From an uncultured Collinsella sp. (GTDB lineage: Bacteria; Actinomycetota; Coriobacteriia; Coriobacteriales; Coriobacteriaceae): DNA of 48,887 nucleotides. The notes under the pieces are model-generated. The model saw only the letters and a program-made list of their open reading frames with translations. It had not been told where the DNA came from and did no database searches. Below, piece after piece: positions 23,812 to 32,767 of the stretch; the stretch's first letter is position 1; each line of letters starts with the position of its first letter. Where the stretch lies: assembly GCA_947002045.1 (NCBI GenBank), contig CAMQJB010000014.1:1-48887 (forward strand). The letters run 5' to 3'. A program made the position numbers and the translations under genes.

Positions 23812-24522
23812 TTGTCCCAGCTCGAGAAATGTGATCGCCGGTCCCTTCGCTCGCAGCGTGCCCTACGCCAAGCACTTGCCAGCGAGCTTGCCGAAAGCGG
23901 CGACCTTTCGCACATTAATGTCGCGTCGCTCACCGAGCGCGCTGGCCTTACGCGCCGCACGTTCTATTCGCACTACCGCGATATTCCCGACTTTATCAAT
24001 CAAATCGAGGACGGCTTGCTGGCCGAGATCCGCGAGCGCATTGAGCTCATCACCGCAGCTCAGTTGCCCGATCTCTATCACAACATCGATGAGCTCGAGC
24101 CGGCGCCCGGTTCGGTTGAGTTGCTGCGCTACCTTGCGGCCAACCGCGATTTAATCGGATCGCTGCTGGGCCCGGGCGGCGACCAGGCTTTCATTAAGAA
24201 GATTATCGACACCGCGCGTGAGGCCGTGGTGCCTCGTGCACAGACGGGCATTTTGGGCCTGGCGCTGGGCACGTTCTTTGACTACTACGTTACCTACGTC
24301 GTGAGCGCCGAGGTCGGCATGATTCAGCGCTGGTTTGAGCACGGCCTCACCGAATCGCCCGAGGCCATGGCACGCATTATGACGGTTATCGCCTTTGTGC
24401 GTCCCGGCGACCTATATGGTCAACCCATCGATATCAACGTGCCGGAATACGGCTTGAAGCTATTGAACCTGCAGCTCGAGGATACGGCCGACACCGCCGC
24501 AACCGTCGAGTCCAACAACTAA
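23812..24522 (+). CDS. TetR/AcrR family transcriptional regulator
   Basis: A 236-residue regulator starting with TTG, supported by AAGGAGG seven bases before it. The N-terminal helix-turn-helix reads INVASLTERAGLTRRTFYSH (35-54), the TetR signature. The C-terminal ligand domain is helical with FFDYYVTYV. It ends 11 bp before the giant activase gene, so both form an operon and the TetR protein probably controls the activase by a small ligand, perhaps an acyl-CoA or fatty acid. The C-terminal tail is Thr/Ala-rich. Confidence 0.85.
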   Translation: MSQLEKCDRRSLRSQRALRQALASELAESGDLSHINVASLTERAGLTRRTFYSHYRDIPDFINQIEDGLLAEIRERIELITAAQLPDLYHNIDELEPAPGSVELLRYLAANRDLIGSLLGPGGDQAFIKKIIDTAREAVVPRAQTGILGLALGTFFDYYVTYVVSAEVGMIQRWFEHGLTESPEAMARIMTVIAFVRPGDLYGQPIDINVPEYGLKLLNLQLEDTADTAATVESNN

Positions 24523-24533
24523 GAGGAGAGATA

Positions 24534-27500
24534 ATGAGCAAACTCGTCGATGGCATCAAGGATCGCATGGTCGCTGCCGCACGCGAGGCCGCGCCCGCCG
24601 TGGTGGACGCCGCGCAGAAGGCCGCGACCGCGGCTGCCGAGAAAGTTGCCGAGGCAGTTGCCGATGCCAAGAACGCGGCAGGGGAGACGTCCGTCGCCAG
24701 CGAGCCCGCTACCGCTGCCGAGCCCGTAGCCGCCGCCCACGCCCCCGAAGGCGCGATCTTCAACCCCGAGAACGCTCGCGGCAACCTGCACCTGGGCATC
24801 GACGTGGGCTCCACCACCGTTAAACTTGCCGTGCTCAACGACGACAACCAGATCGTCTACGCCAAGTACCAGCGCCACCACACCGACGTCCGTGCCTGCG
24901 CCCGCGACCTGTTCGAGGGCGCTGCGACCGTGCTGCCGACGGCCCAGATGACCTGCGCCATCACCGGCTCGGGCGGCCTTCTGCTGTCCCAGTGGCTCGA
25001 CCTGGAGTTTGTCCAGGAGGTCATCGCCAGCAAGCGTGCCGTCGAGACCCTCATCCCGGCCACCGATGTCGCCATCGAGCTGGGCGGCGAGGATGCCAAG
25101 ATCATCTACTTCGATAACGGCATCGAGCAGCGCATGAACGGCACCTGCGCCGGCGGCACGGGTGCGTTCATCGACCAGATGGCAACCCTGCTCCACACCG
25201 ACGCCAGCGGCCTCAACGAGCTCGCGGCCAACGCCACCACCATCTATCCCATCGCCAGCCGCTGCGGCGTTTTTGCCAAGACCGACGTGCAGCCGCTGCT
25301 CAACGAGGGCGCCCGCCCCGAGGACGTGGCCGCCTCCATCTTCCAGGCTGTCGTGACCCAGACCATCTCGGGCCTGGCGTGCGGCCGTCCCATCCGCGGC
25401 AACGTCGCCTTCCTGGGCGGCCCGCTGCAGTATCTCTCCGAGCTGCGCCACCGCTTCTACCTCACGCTCAATCTGGACGAGGAGCACCGTATCGTGCCCC
25501 AAAACGCTCACCTGTTTGTGGCGAGCGGCGCCGCCATGGCGCACGAGTCCAACAAGCTCAGCACGTTCCCGCAGCTCATCGGGGCCATCGATGCCCTGGG
25601 TGACACGCAGGGTGCCGAGGTCGAGCGTCTGGATCCGCTCTTTGCCACCGACGAGGACTTTGCCGAGTTCAAGACCCGCCACGACACCGAGGTCGTCCCC
25701 AAGGGCAAGCTCGAAGGCTACACCGGACGCGTGTTCATCGGCATCGACGCCGGCTCCACCACCATGAAGGCCGCGCTCGTGGGCGAGGACGGTCAGCTGC
25801 TGCACACCTGGTACGGCAACAACAACGGCGACATCCTAGGCACGGCCAAGGTCATCATGGCCGATTTCTACAACCACATCCCCGCGGGCTGCACCATCGG
25901 CCACGTGACCACCACGGGCTACGGTGAGGCGCTGCTCATCGAGGCCCTCAAGGCCGATTCCGGCGAGATCGAGACCGTCGCGCACCTGCGCGGCGCCAAG
26001 GCGTTCCTGCCCGGCGTCGAGTTCATTCTGGACATTGGCGGCCAGGACATGAAGTGCCTGCGCGTCAAGGACGGCGTCATCGAGCACATCATGCTCAACG
26101 AGGCCTGCTCGTCGGGTTGCGGTAGCTTTATCGAGAGCTTCGCCGTCTCTATGAACATGGACGTGCGCGCGTTCGCCAACGCCGCCATCCATGCCAAAGC
26201 CCCGGTCGACCTGGGAAGTCGCTGCACGGTCTTTATGAACTCGCGCGTCAAGCAGGCGCAAAAGGAAGGCGCCACGGTGGGCGACATCGCCGCCGGCCTG
26301 TCCTATTCCGTCATCAAGAATGCCCTGTTCAAGGTCATTAAGCTGCGCGATCCCAAGGAGATCGGCAGCCAGGTAATCGTCCAGGGCGGCACCTTTATGT
26401 CCGATGCCACGCTGCGCGCGTTTGAGCAGCTCACCGGCGTTCATGCCGTGCGTCCCGACATCGCCGGCTGCATGGGCGCCTACGGTGCGGCCCTGCTCGC
26501 CCGCGATCGCGCCGGCGCCGACGGCACCTCGACCATTCTTTCGGCTGAGGACATCGCGCACCTCACCGTGACGCAAAAGCATGTCCGCTGCGGCCGTTGC
26601 TCCAACAACTGCCAGCTTACCGTCAACGACTTTGGCGGCGGTAGGCGCTTCATTACCGGCAACCGCTGCGAGAGGGGCGCCGGCCACAAAAAGCAGAAGA
26701 CTGAGGCCCCCAACCTCTTCAAAAAGAAAAACGAGCTGCTCTTTGACCGCGAGGTCCTGAGCCCCGACGAGGCCCCGCGCGGCACCGTGGGTATCCCGCG
26801 CGCACTCAACATGTACGAGAACTACCCCTTCTGGCATGCGTTCTTTACGCGCCTGGGCTTTAGCGTGCAGCTGTCCGACCAGTCGAGCAAAAAGACCTAC
26901 CAGGCGGGCATCGAGTCCATGCCGTCCGAGAGCGTGTGCTATCCGGCCAAGATGAGCCACGGCCACGTGATGAACCTCATTGACCGTGACGTCGACTTTA
27001 TCTGGATGCCGTGCGTGCGCTGGGAGCGCAAGGAGGATCCGACCGCCGGCAACTGCTATAACTGCCCCATCGTCATGAGCTACCCCACGGCGCTGGCGCT
27101 CAACATCGACGAGATCCGTGAGCAGAACATCGAGTTCCTGTACCCGTTTGTGCCCTATCACGACAAGACCGAGCTCAAGCGCCGTCTATACCAGGTGCTC
27201 GCCGTCGACCGTGTGGCCGATGCTGAGGCCGGTCGCGGTCGCGTGCGCGGTCCCAAGATCACGCGCTCTGAGGTCGATGCCGCCGTCAACGCTGCCTTTG
27301 AGGCCGATGCGCGTTTCCACGAGGACATCCAGACTATGGGCGAGGAGGCTCTTAAGTGGGTCGAGGACCACGGCGGCCATGGCATCGTACTCGCCGGCCG
27401 TCCTTACCATAACGACCCCGAGATCAACCACGCCCTGCCCGAGCTTATTTCGAGCTTTGGCTTTGCGGTCTTTACCGAGGATTCGCTCGCGCATCTCGTG

Positions 27501-29315
27501 AAGCCCGAGCGCCCAATCCGCGTCGTCGACCAGTGGATGTACCACAGCCGCCTGTACGCCGTCGCCCGTTTTGTGACGATGCGCAACGATCTGGACCTGA
27601 TCCAGCTCAACTCCTTCGGCTGCGGTCTCGACGCCCTGACTACCGATCAGGTGCAGGAAATCCTGGAGGCCAGCGGCAAGATCTACACCGTGCTCAAGAT
27701 CGACGAGGTGTCCAACCTGGGCGCCGCGCGCATCCGCATCCGCTCGCTTATGGCCGCGCTTAAGGACCAGGAGGCCGAGCGCCTGGCCGAGGCCACGGCC
27801 GCGGGCGAGGCCTACGAGCAGGGTGACGCCGCGCCGGTGGCGCCCTCCACGGATGCCCCCGCGTTCGCGAGCCGCAAGTACACGTTCGAAGCGCAGCGTG
27901 AGAGCGCGTCGACCGCGTGGCCAAAGGTGCCCTTTACCGAGCAGATGCGCGAGGAGGGCTACACCATCCTGTGTCCGCAGATGGCGCCGATCCACTTTGA
28001 TCTGGTCAAAGAGGTGTTCCGTGGTGCCGGCTACAACCTGGAGCTGCTGCCCTCGACTGATCACGATGCCGTCGAGGCCGGTCTGCGCTACGTGAACAAC
28101 GACATCTGCTATCCGTCGATCCTGGTGACGGGCCAGATCATGGAGGCCATCGAGAGCGGTCGATACGACCTGTCCAAGACGGCCGTGGTTATCAGCCAGA
28201 CCGGCGGCGGCTGCCGTGCCACCAACTACATCGCACTCATCCGCAAGGCCCTGCGCGAGAGCGGCCACCCCGAGATCCCGGTGATCTCGCTTTCGGCCGT
28301 GGCGCTGGGCGAGGACAACCCTGGCTTTAAGATTACGCCGGCGCTGCTTAAGCAGGCAGTCTACGCGGTGCTCTTTGGCGACGTGATGATGCAGATGCTC
28401 TATCGCTGCCGCCCGTACGAGGCTACGCCCGGTGCCGCCAACGCGCTCTACGAGGAGTACATGGCGCGCGCTCGCAAGCTGGCGCCCAAGTTTAACCGCC
28501 ACAACTACACCAAGCTGTGCCGCGAGGCCATCCGCGCGTTCGACACCATGCCGCTCGTGGGCGAGGGTACCAAGCCGCGCGTGGGCGTGGTCGGCGAGAT
28601 CCTGGTCAAGTTCCATCCCACAGCCAACAACCACGTGGTCGATGTCATCGAGCGCGAGGGCTGCGAGGCCGTGGTGCCGGGTCTGCTCGACTTTTTCCTG
28701 TACTTCATGAGCAACGCCGAGCTGCAGAAGGACGAGTTGGGAAGCTCCGCTACCACGCGCGCTGGTATGCAGGCGCTCATCAAGCTCGTGGACTGGATGC
28801 GCACGCCGGTGGAGGAGATGCTCGAGAAGTCCCGCCGCTTCGAGGCGCCCGAGCGCATCGGCACCATGGCCGACAAGGCCCGCACGGTGCTTTCGGTGTG
28901 CAACAACATGGGCGAGGGCTGGCTGCTCACGGCCGAGATGCTCGACCTGATCGATCATGGCGCACCCAATATCATCTGCACGCAGCCCTTCGCGTGCCTG
29001 CCCAATCACGTGGTGGGCAAGGCCGTGATTAAGGAGCTGCGCCGCCAGCATCCCGAGAGCAACATCATTGCGGTGGACTATGATCCTGGTGCGTCCGAGG
29101 TCAACCAGCTCAACCGTATTAAGCTCATGATCAGCGTGGCCAAGGAAAACATGCGCGCCGGCAAGGGCTTTAAGCTTGAGAAGGTGGCGCCGCTCGCGAT
29201 GGACGAGGTCACCGGCCAGATGCGTGCCCACGACGGCTGCGTGAGCTGCGGTTCGGTCGATGAGAGCGCCGTGGCGTCGGTCGCTGAGCGCCTGGGACGC
29301 GGCATTAAGAAGTAG
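24534..29315 (+). CDS. giant 2-hydroxyacyl-CoA dehydratase activase/dehydratase fusion
   Basis: A 1593-residue protein joining two ASKHA-fold activase domains and dehydratase-like parts. Residues 1-75 are an Ala-rich amphipathic lead. Activase 1 begins GIDVGSTT (88-95) with C205 in NGTCAGGTG; activase 2 begins GIDAGSTT (403-410) with C525/C529 in ACSSGCGS. In HgdC such Cys bind the [4Fe-4S] cluster between two subunits; here both halves lie in one chain. CGRCSNNC (686-693) may bind metal. DUF2229/HgdB-like parts follow to the end, with a late CVSCGS. Related proteins are known as activase-related proteins in clostridia and Coriobacteriia, but their substrate is unknown. Preceded by GAGGAGAG. 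Confidence 0.85.
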   Translation: MSKLVDGIKDRMVAAAREAAPAVVDAAQKAATAAAEKVAEAVADAKNAAGETSVASEPATAAEPVAAAHAPEGAIFNPENARGNLHLGIDVGSTTVKLAVLNDDNQIVYAKYQRHHTDVRACARDLFEGAATVLPTAQMTCAITGSGGLLLSQWLDLEFVQEVIASKRAVETLIPATDVAIELGGEDAKIIYFDNGIEQRMNGTCAGGTGAFIDQMATLLHTDASGLNELAANATTIYPIASRCGVFAKTDVQPLLNEGARPEDVAASIFQAVVTQTISGLACGRPIRGNVAFLGGPLQYLSELRHRFYLTLNLDEEHRIVPQNAHLFVASGAAMAHESNKLSTFPQLIGAIDALGDTQGAEVERLDPLFATDEDFAEFKTRHDTEVVPKGKLEGYTGRVFIGIDAGSTTMKAALVGEDGQLLHTWYGNNNGDILGTAKVIMADFYNHIPAGCTIGHVTTTGYGEALLIEALKADSGEIETVAHLRGAKAFLPGVEFILDIGGQDMKCLRVKDGVIEHIMLNEACSSGCGSFIESFAVSMNMDVRAFANAAIHAKAPVDLGSRCTVFMNSRVKQAQKEGATVGDIAAGLSYSVIKNALFKVIKLRDPKEIGSQVIVQGGTFMSDATLRAFEQLTGVHAVRPDIAGCMGAYGAALLARDRAGADGTSTILSAEDIAHLTVTQKHVRCGRCSNNCQLTVNDFGGGRRFITGNRCERGAGHKKQKTEAPNLFKKKNELLFDREVLSPDEAPRGTVGIPRALNMYENYPFWHAFFTRLGFSVQLSDQSSKKTYQAGIESMPSESVCYPAKMSHGHVMNLIDRDVDFIWMPCVRWERKEDPTAGNCYNCPIVMSYPTALALNIDEIREQNIEFLYPFVPYHDKTELKRRLYQVLAVDRVADAEAGRGRVRGPKITRSEVDAAVNAAFEADARFHEDIQTMGEEALKWVEDHGGHGIVLAGRPYHNDPEINHALPELISSFGFAVFTEDSLAHLVKPERPIRVVDQWMYHSRLYAVARFVTMRNDLDLIQLNSFGCGLDALTTDQVQEILEASGKIYTVLKIDEVSNLGAARIRIRSLMAALKDQEAERLAEATAAGEAYEQGDAAPVAPSTDAPAFASRKYTFEAQRESASTAWPKVPFTEQMREEGYTILCPQMAPIHFDLVKEVFRGAGYNLELLPSTDHDAVEAGLRYVNNDICYPSILVTGQIMEAIESGRYDLSKTAVVISQTGGGCRATNYIALIRKALRESGHPEIPVISLSAVALGEDNPGFKITPALLKQAVYAVLFGDVMMQMLYRCRPYEATPGAANALYEEYMARARKLAPKFNRHNYTKLCREAIRAFDTMPLVGEGTKPRVGVVGEILVKFHPTANNHVVDVIEREGCEAVVPGLLDFFLYFMSNAELQKDELGSSATTRAGMQALIKLVDWMRTPVEEMLEKSRRFEAPERIGTMADKARTVLSVCNNMGEGWLLTAEMLDLIDHGAPNIICTQPFACLPNHVVGKAVIKELRRQHPESNIIAVDYDPGASEVNQLNRIKLMISVAKENMRAGKGFKLEKVAPLAMDEVTGQMRAHDGCVSCGSVDESAVASVAERLGRGIKK

Positions 29316-29343
29316 CTGGCCTGCTATGGGCTGGATATGAGAC

Positions 29344-29378
29344 AAACGGGTGGTGGCCGTACCGGCTACCACCCGTTT
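29344..29378 (+). terminator. intrinsic terminator after the activase gene
   Basis: AAACGGGTGGT and ACCACCCGTTT form an 11-bp stem with an inner GC pairing, followed by TTTTT-like bases. It lies 28 bp after the stop codon. Confidence 0.88.
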
Positions 29379-29381
29379 TTG

Positions 29382-29599
29382 CTTGGACATATGTTGCGTA
29401 AACGCCCCGACTATCACCCTTTGCGAACTCAGATTTCGGAAGTATGCGGCAAAATCTGAATAGACCGAGCACACCGAATATGTCCAAGCCCTGTACCTGC
29501 GGTTTTATTGGCGGAAAATCGGGGGGTGCTCAAGGGTTCCGGAATTTGCCGCATACTTCCGCAAACGACGTCTCGGTGGCACAAAAAATCGCCCTCGGA
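29382..29599. repeat. interleaved inverted repeats in a gene-free stretch
   Basis: This 418-bp gene-free region holds three inverted-repeat pairs: CTTGGACATAT 29382-29392 with 29478-29488; CGGAAGTATGCGGCAAA 29437-29453 with 29545-29561 (17 bp perfect); and GGGTTCCG with CGGAACCC around 29534 and 29592. The first site also forms a local hairpin CAGATTT/AAATCTG. Alternative folds exclude each other. No open frame with a ribosome site is present. The remainder, 29600-29733, is the promoter area of the next gene, which has AGAGAGGAC before its ATG. Confidence 0.65.
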
Positions 29600-29733
29600 A
29601 CCCTGAGATAATGAACAGATGTAGCCGTTCGCCGCAAATTACCGTCCGTTTATAGAACCCACCCCCAGTGTGCAGCCCTCTTACGGTTGAATAAATACAC
29701 ATCTATGGAATTACGTAAGAGAGGACTGTTCCT

Positions 29734-30693
29734 ATGAGCTACAAGACCGTTTGCGTTGCCGGCGGCGGCGTGCTGGGAAGCCAGATTGCCTTTCAGGCTG
29801 CCTACTGCGGCTTCGATGTAACGATTTGGCTGCGCAGCGAGGGCAGCATCGGTCGCACCCAGCCCAAGATCGATTATGTGCGCGAGGAGTACATCGCGGC
29901 AATCGAGGGTATGGCGGACGGCACGGGCGAGTGGTGCTCCGGTATCGCCGATAGCGGCAAGCCCTTCGACAAAGAGGCGGCACTCGCCGCCGTCGAGCGT
30001 GCCTACTCCACACTCAAGCTGGAGCTCGATCTTGCCAAGGCAGTGGCCGACGCCGACTTGGTCATCGAGTCTATGGCCGAGGACACCCAGGCAAAAATCG
30101 ATTTTTACAAGAAGCTCGCTCCGGTCCTTCCGCAAAAGACCGTCGTCGTGACCAACTCCTCCACGTTACTGCCGAGTACCTTTGCCAAGTACACTGGCCG
30201 CCCCGAGAAGTACCTGTCGCTGCACTTTGCCAACTCTATCTGGAAGAACAACATGACCGAGGTCATGGCACAGGACCAGACCGACAAGCGCTACTTCGAT
30301 GAACTCGTCGACTTTGCCAACGACATCCGTATGCTGGCGTTGCCCGTCAACAAGGAAAAGAACGGTTATCTGCTCAACTCCATGTTGGTACCGTGGCTGC
30401 TTTCGGGCCTTGATCTGTACGTCTCGGGCGTGAGCGATCCCAAGAGCATCGACCTCGCGTGGACGCGTGGCACCGGCGCTCCCAAGGGCCCGTTCCGCGT
30501 ATTCGACACGGTGGGTATCCAGACGGCCTACAACATCGTCATGCAGTATCAGAAGGTGCCGGGCCTGGTGAGCCCGCTGCTCAAGAAGATGATGATGCCC
30601 TACAACTTTAAGGCCATGGCCTCCGTTCTCAAGAAAATGCTCGACGAAGGCAAGCTGGGCGAAAGCTCGGGCGAGGGCTTCTTCAAGTACTAA
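29734..30693 (+). CDS. 3-hydroxyacyl-CoA dehydrogenase family protein
   Basis: NAD-dependent dehydrogenase of 319 residues. The Rossmann motif is GGGVLG (10-15), then IESMAED, NSS (141-143), the catalytic H164 in SLHFANSIW and E176 exactly 12 residues later, as in 3-hydroxybutyryl-CoA dehydrogenases. It could act in butyrate-type or fatty acid metabolism; a 3-hydroxyacyl-CoA matches the kind of chemistry expected near a dehydratase activase, but the gene has its own promoter region and no other pathway gene is next to it. Confidence 0.87.
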   Translation: MSYKTVCVAGGGVLGSQIAFQAAYCGFDVTIWLRSEGSIGRTQPKIDYVREEYIAAIEGMADGTGEWCSGIADSGKPFDKEAALAAVERAYSTLKLELDLAKAVADADLVIESMAEDTQAKIDFYKKLAPVLPQKTVVVTNSSTLLPSTFAKYTGRPEKYLSLHFANSIWKNNMTEVMAQDQTDKRYFDELVDFANDIRMLALPVNKEKNGYLLNSMLVPWLLSGLDLYVSGVSDPKSIDLAWTRGTGAPKGPFRVFDTVGIQTAYNIVMQYQKVPGLVSPLLKKMMMPYNFKAMASVLKKMLDEGKLGESSGEGFFKY

Positions 30694-30782
30694 GAACGAT
30701 CCCTCGGGGTCGGAGGAAAACGGATCATTTTCGGCCGCCAGCAGTGAGAAGATGGACCCAGAAATAGAAAGGAGTGGCAATG

Positions 30783-31251
30783 GGCTGGCTCGGGCTTTGA
30801 AGACAAGTTATTGCAGGCCCAGGGCGATTTCTCGCTCAATGCAGGCCAGCACAGCGTGACGTATCTGCCGAGTTCTGACACGGCAGCGACTGGTCGCTAC
30901 CAGGTGCTGCTATACGACAACAACTTTGGTGCGACCGAGCGCTATCCCAAGTTCGACTGGGGCCAGCTGGGCGCCGCGGTGGCGACCGACTACAGCAAGG
31001 GAACGCATTCGTTTGGGCGCATCTTTACGGTGGACGAGACCGTGCGCACCTACGAGCTTGTGGACCAGATCGCCGTGCCGTTCTCGGGCTATGCGAGCAG
31101 TGCGCAGCGCGTCGGCGATTCGAATAGCATGCTCGTGGCATCGGGCATGGCCAAGACTTTTGCCGAGTACGATCGCTATGGACTGCCCATCGCCACCTAC
31201 GAGATGGAAGCCGAGAAGTACATCTACCGCGTGTACAAGTACGAGCTGTAG
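30783..31251 (+). pseudogene. C-terminal remnant of an aryl-sulfate sulfotransferase
   Basis: The frame codes for about 150 residues resembling only the end of PAPS-independent aryl-sulfate sulfotransferases: GQHSVTYL, YQVLLYDNN, SFGRIFTVDE, TYELVDQI, SSAQRVGDSNSMLVASG. A full enzyme has about 550-600 residues and a signal peptide, so some 400 residues and the start are gone. The frame continues upstream to about 30783 without a fitting start; a GAAAGGAG site leads only into a six-codon frame. It looks like a deletion remnant next to the dehydrogenase gene. A TTG start at 30811 could still give a protein, but an active one is unlikely. Confidence 0.65.
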
Positions 31252-31320
31252 CGCTGCGCTTGGCTGCGTCTGTGCCCCGTGGCTGCGCGCGCTCGCGCCG
31301 GGCCCGCCTCGCGTCCCGCA

Positions 31321-32460
31321 TCACTTCACATCGAACTCAACGCGATCGAGCTCGGGCACATTGAGGTCGATGAGTTTGCGGGCGACACGGCGGTCGTGCG
31401 CCCCAAGCGCCTCGCCTGTCGTCACATGGGCGACAATCTCGCGCTCGACGATGCCTTCTTCGTCCCCTTCGGTGGCCGAGGTCTCGACGGCGACGGTGTA
31501 ATCCTTAAAGCCCGGCAGCACCGCGGCAAGCTCGCGTGTGGTCTCGGTGACGCCGTAGCCGTCCTGCACGCCGGCCTGCGCCGAGCCAATGGAACCCGCG
31601 GTCATAACGATGCAGGGGATGGCAAAGATCACCGTGCCCACAATAATGCGGCGGCGCACTTTGCGTGACAGCTCGTTGACCTCAGCGTTTTCCTCGGCGG
31701 TCACAATGCCGTCGCCGTTGAGATCACGCTTGAGCGGTACACGTAAAAGAAGCAATACGGCTTCGGCCGCCAGCGCGATAAAGACGACGTTGATGCCAAA
31801 CTCGTAGAGGGCTGAGAGGAACAGCGACCCGCTCGCGATGGCAATGCCATAACCCGCCGCGCACAGGGGCGGCATGAGCGCGGTTGCCACGGCCACGCCG
31901 GCGATGAGCGTGGCGGGTTCCTGGTCGCGCGAGTTGCCCAGGCCGCCCGCAAAGCCGCCCGCGAGCGCGACGGCAAGGTCCCACACGGTGGGCGTCGAGT
32001 TGTCGACGATGGCGGCCGTGGCGGTGCCAAGGGGCGAGAGCTTAAAGTACAACGTGGACGTGACCAGGCAAAAGGCCATCTGCAGCGCAAGGCTGGCGAT
32101 GGCTTCGACGGTAATCTCGCGGTCGAGCGTGGCGATGCCGTATGCCATGGCAAGGACCGATCCCATAAGCGGGCAGATGAGCATGGCGCCCACGATGGCG
32201 ATGTCCGAATCGATATCGAGGCCGATGCTTGCGATGAGCATGGCGATGATGAGGATGCACAGGTGAGAGCCGGTCAGGCGTGCCCCGTTTACAAAGCGCT
32301 TGCGGATTACGTGGTAGGGCGCGCGACCCTCGCGAATGTTGAATGCGCGCTTTAGGAAGCGGGTGGCGTTCTCCATGGCCTCGCTATGGGCGGGGCGGAT
32401 GCCGTGGCGCCGGTGATGGCGTTCGCGTAGTCGCTTGATCTGTTGTTTGTCGAGTTCCAT
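31321..32460 (-). CDS. DUF389 family membrane protein with an EF-hand loop
   Basis: Membrane protein of 379 residues; the start at 32460 follows GAGGTGG. It has a basic N-terminal tail (about 1-60), about six helices with the family motifs ICPLMGSVLAM (95-105) and GVAVATALMPPLCAAGYG (188-205), and a C-terminal soluble part of about 110 residues. Between the last helices lies DLNGDGIVTAEE (246-257), a complete EF-hand loop with acids at positions 1, 5 and 12. DUF389 proteins have no established function. Convergent with the sulfotransferase remnant. Confidence 0.83.
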   Translation of the reverse strand: MELDKQQIKRLRERHHRRHGIRPAHSEAMENATRFLKRAFNIREGRAPYHVIRKRFVNGARLTGSHLCILIIAMLIASIGLDIDSDIAIVGAMLICPLMGSVLAMAYGIATLDREITVEAIASLALQMAFCLVTSTLYFKLSPLGTATAAIVDNSTPTVWDLAVALAGGFAGGLGNSRDQEPATLIAGVAVATALMPPLCAAGYGIAIASGSLFLSALYEFGINVVFIALAAEAVLLLLRVPLKRDLNGDGIVTAEENAEVNELSRKVRRRIIVGTVIFAIPCIVMTAGSIGSAQAGVQDGYGVTETTRELAAVLPGFKDYTVAVETSATEGDEEGIVEREIVAHVTTGEALGAHDRRVARKLIDLNVPELDRVEFDVK

Positions 32461-32767
32461 GTCCACCTCGTTCCAGCGCGGTCCGCGCAACGCGCCCGTT
32501 GTCCTAACTCTACACCGTGGCGGGCAGGGCGTCTGTTGGATGTGGGATTCGATAGGGCAGATGACGCGGGAGCAAATGCAAATCACAGGCTCAATTCGAT
32601 CCCGCAAGAATATGATGCGCCAGCTCCTACATATGTGACGAAATTGTGAAGCACGAGAGCGTAAATTTCAAAAAATACGCTGGTCACCAATGTTGCGCAA
32701 CAGAATTCAAAAATCGACAGCTACCGTTTGATACGTATGGATACATCCGTGTCAAAGGGAGAAAGCC

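Noticed and set aside
27186..29474. Long minus-strand open frame (about 760 codons) opposite the activase gene
   Set aside because: It lacks a ribosome site and recognisable domains, and is rich in His, Arg, Gly and Val as expected for an antisense frame in a high-GC gene.
30780..30800. ATG with good ribosome site before the sulfotransferase remnant
   Set aside because: It opens a six-codon frame in another phase (stop TGA at 30798) and cannot start the remnant.
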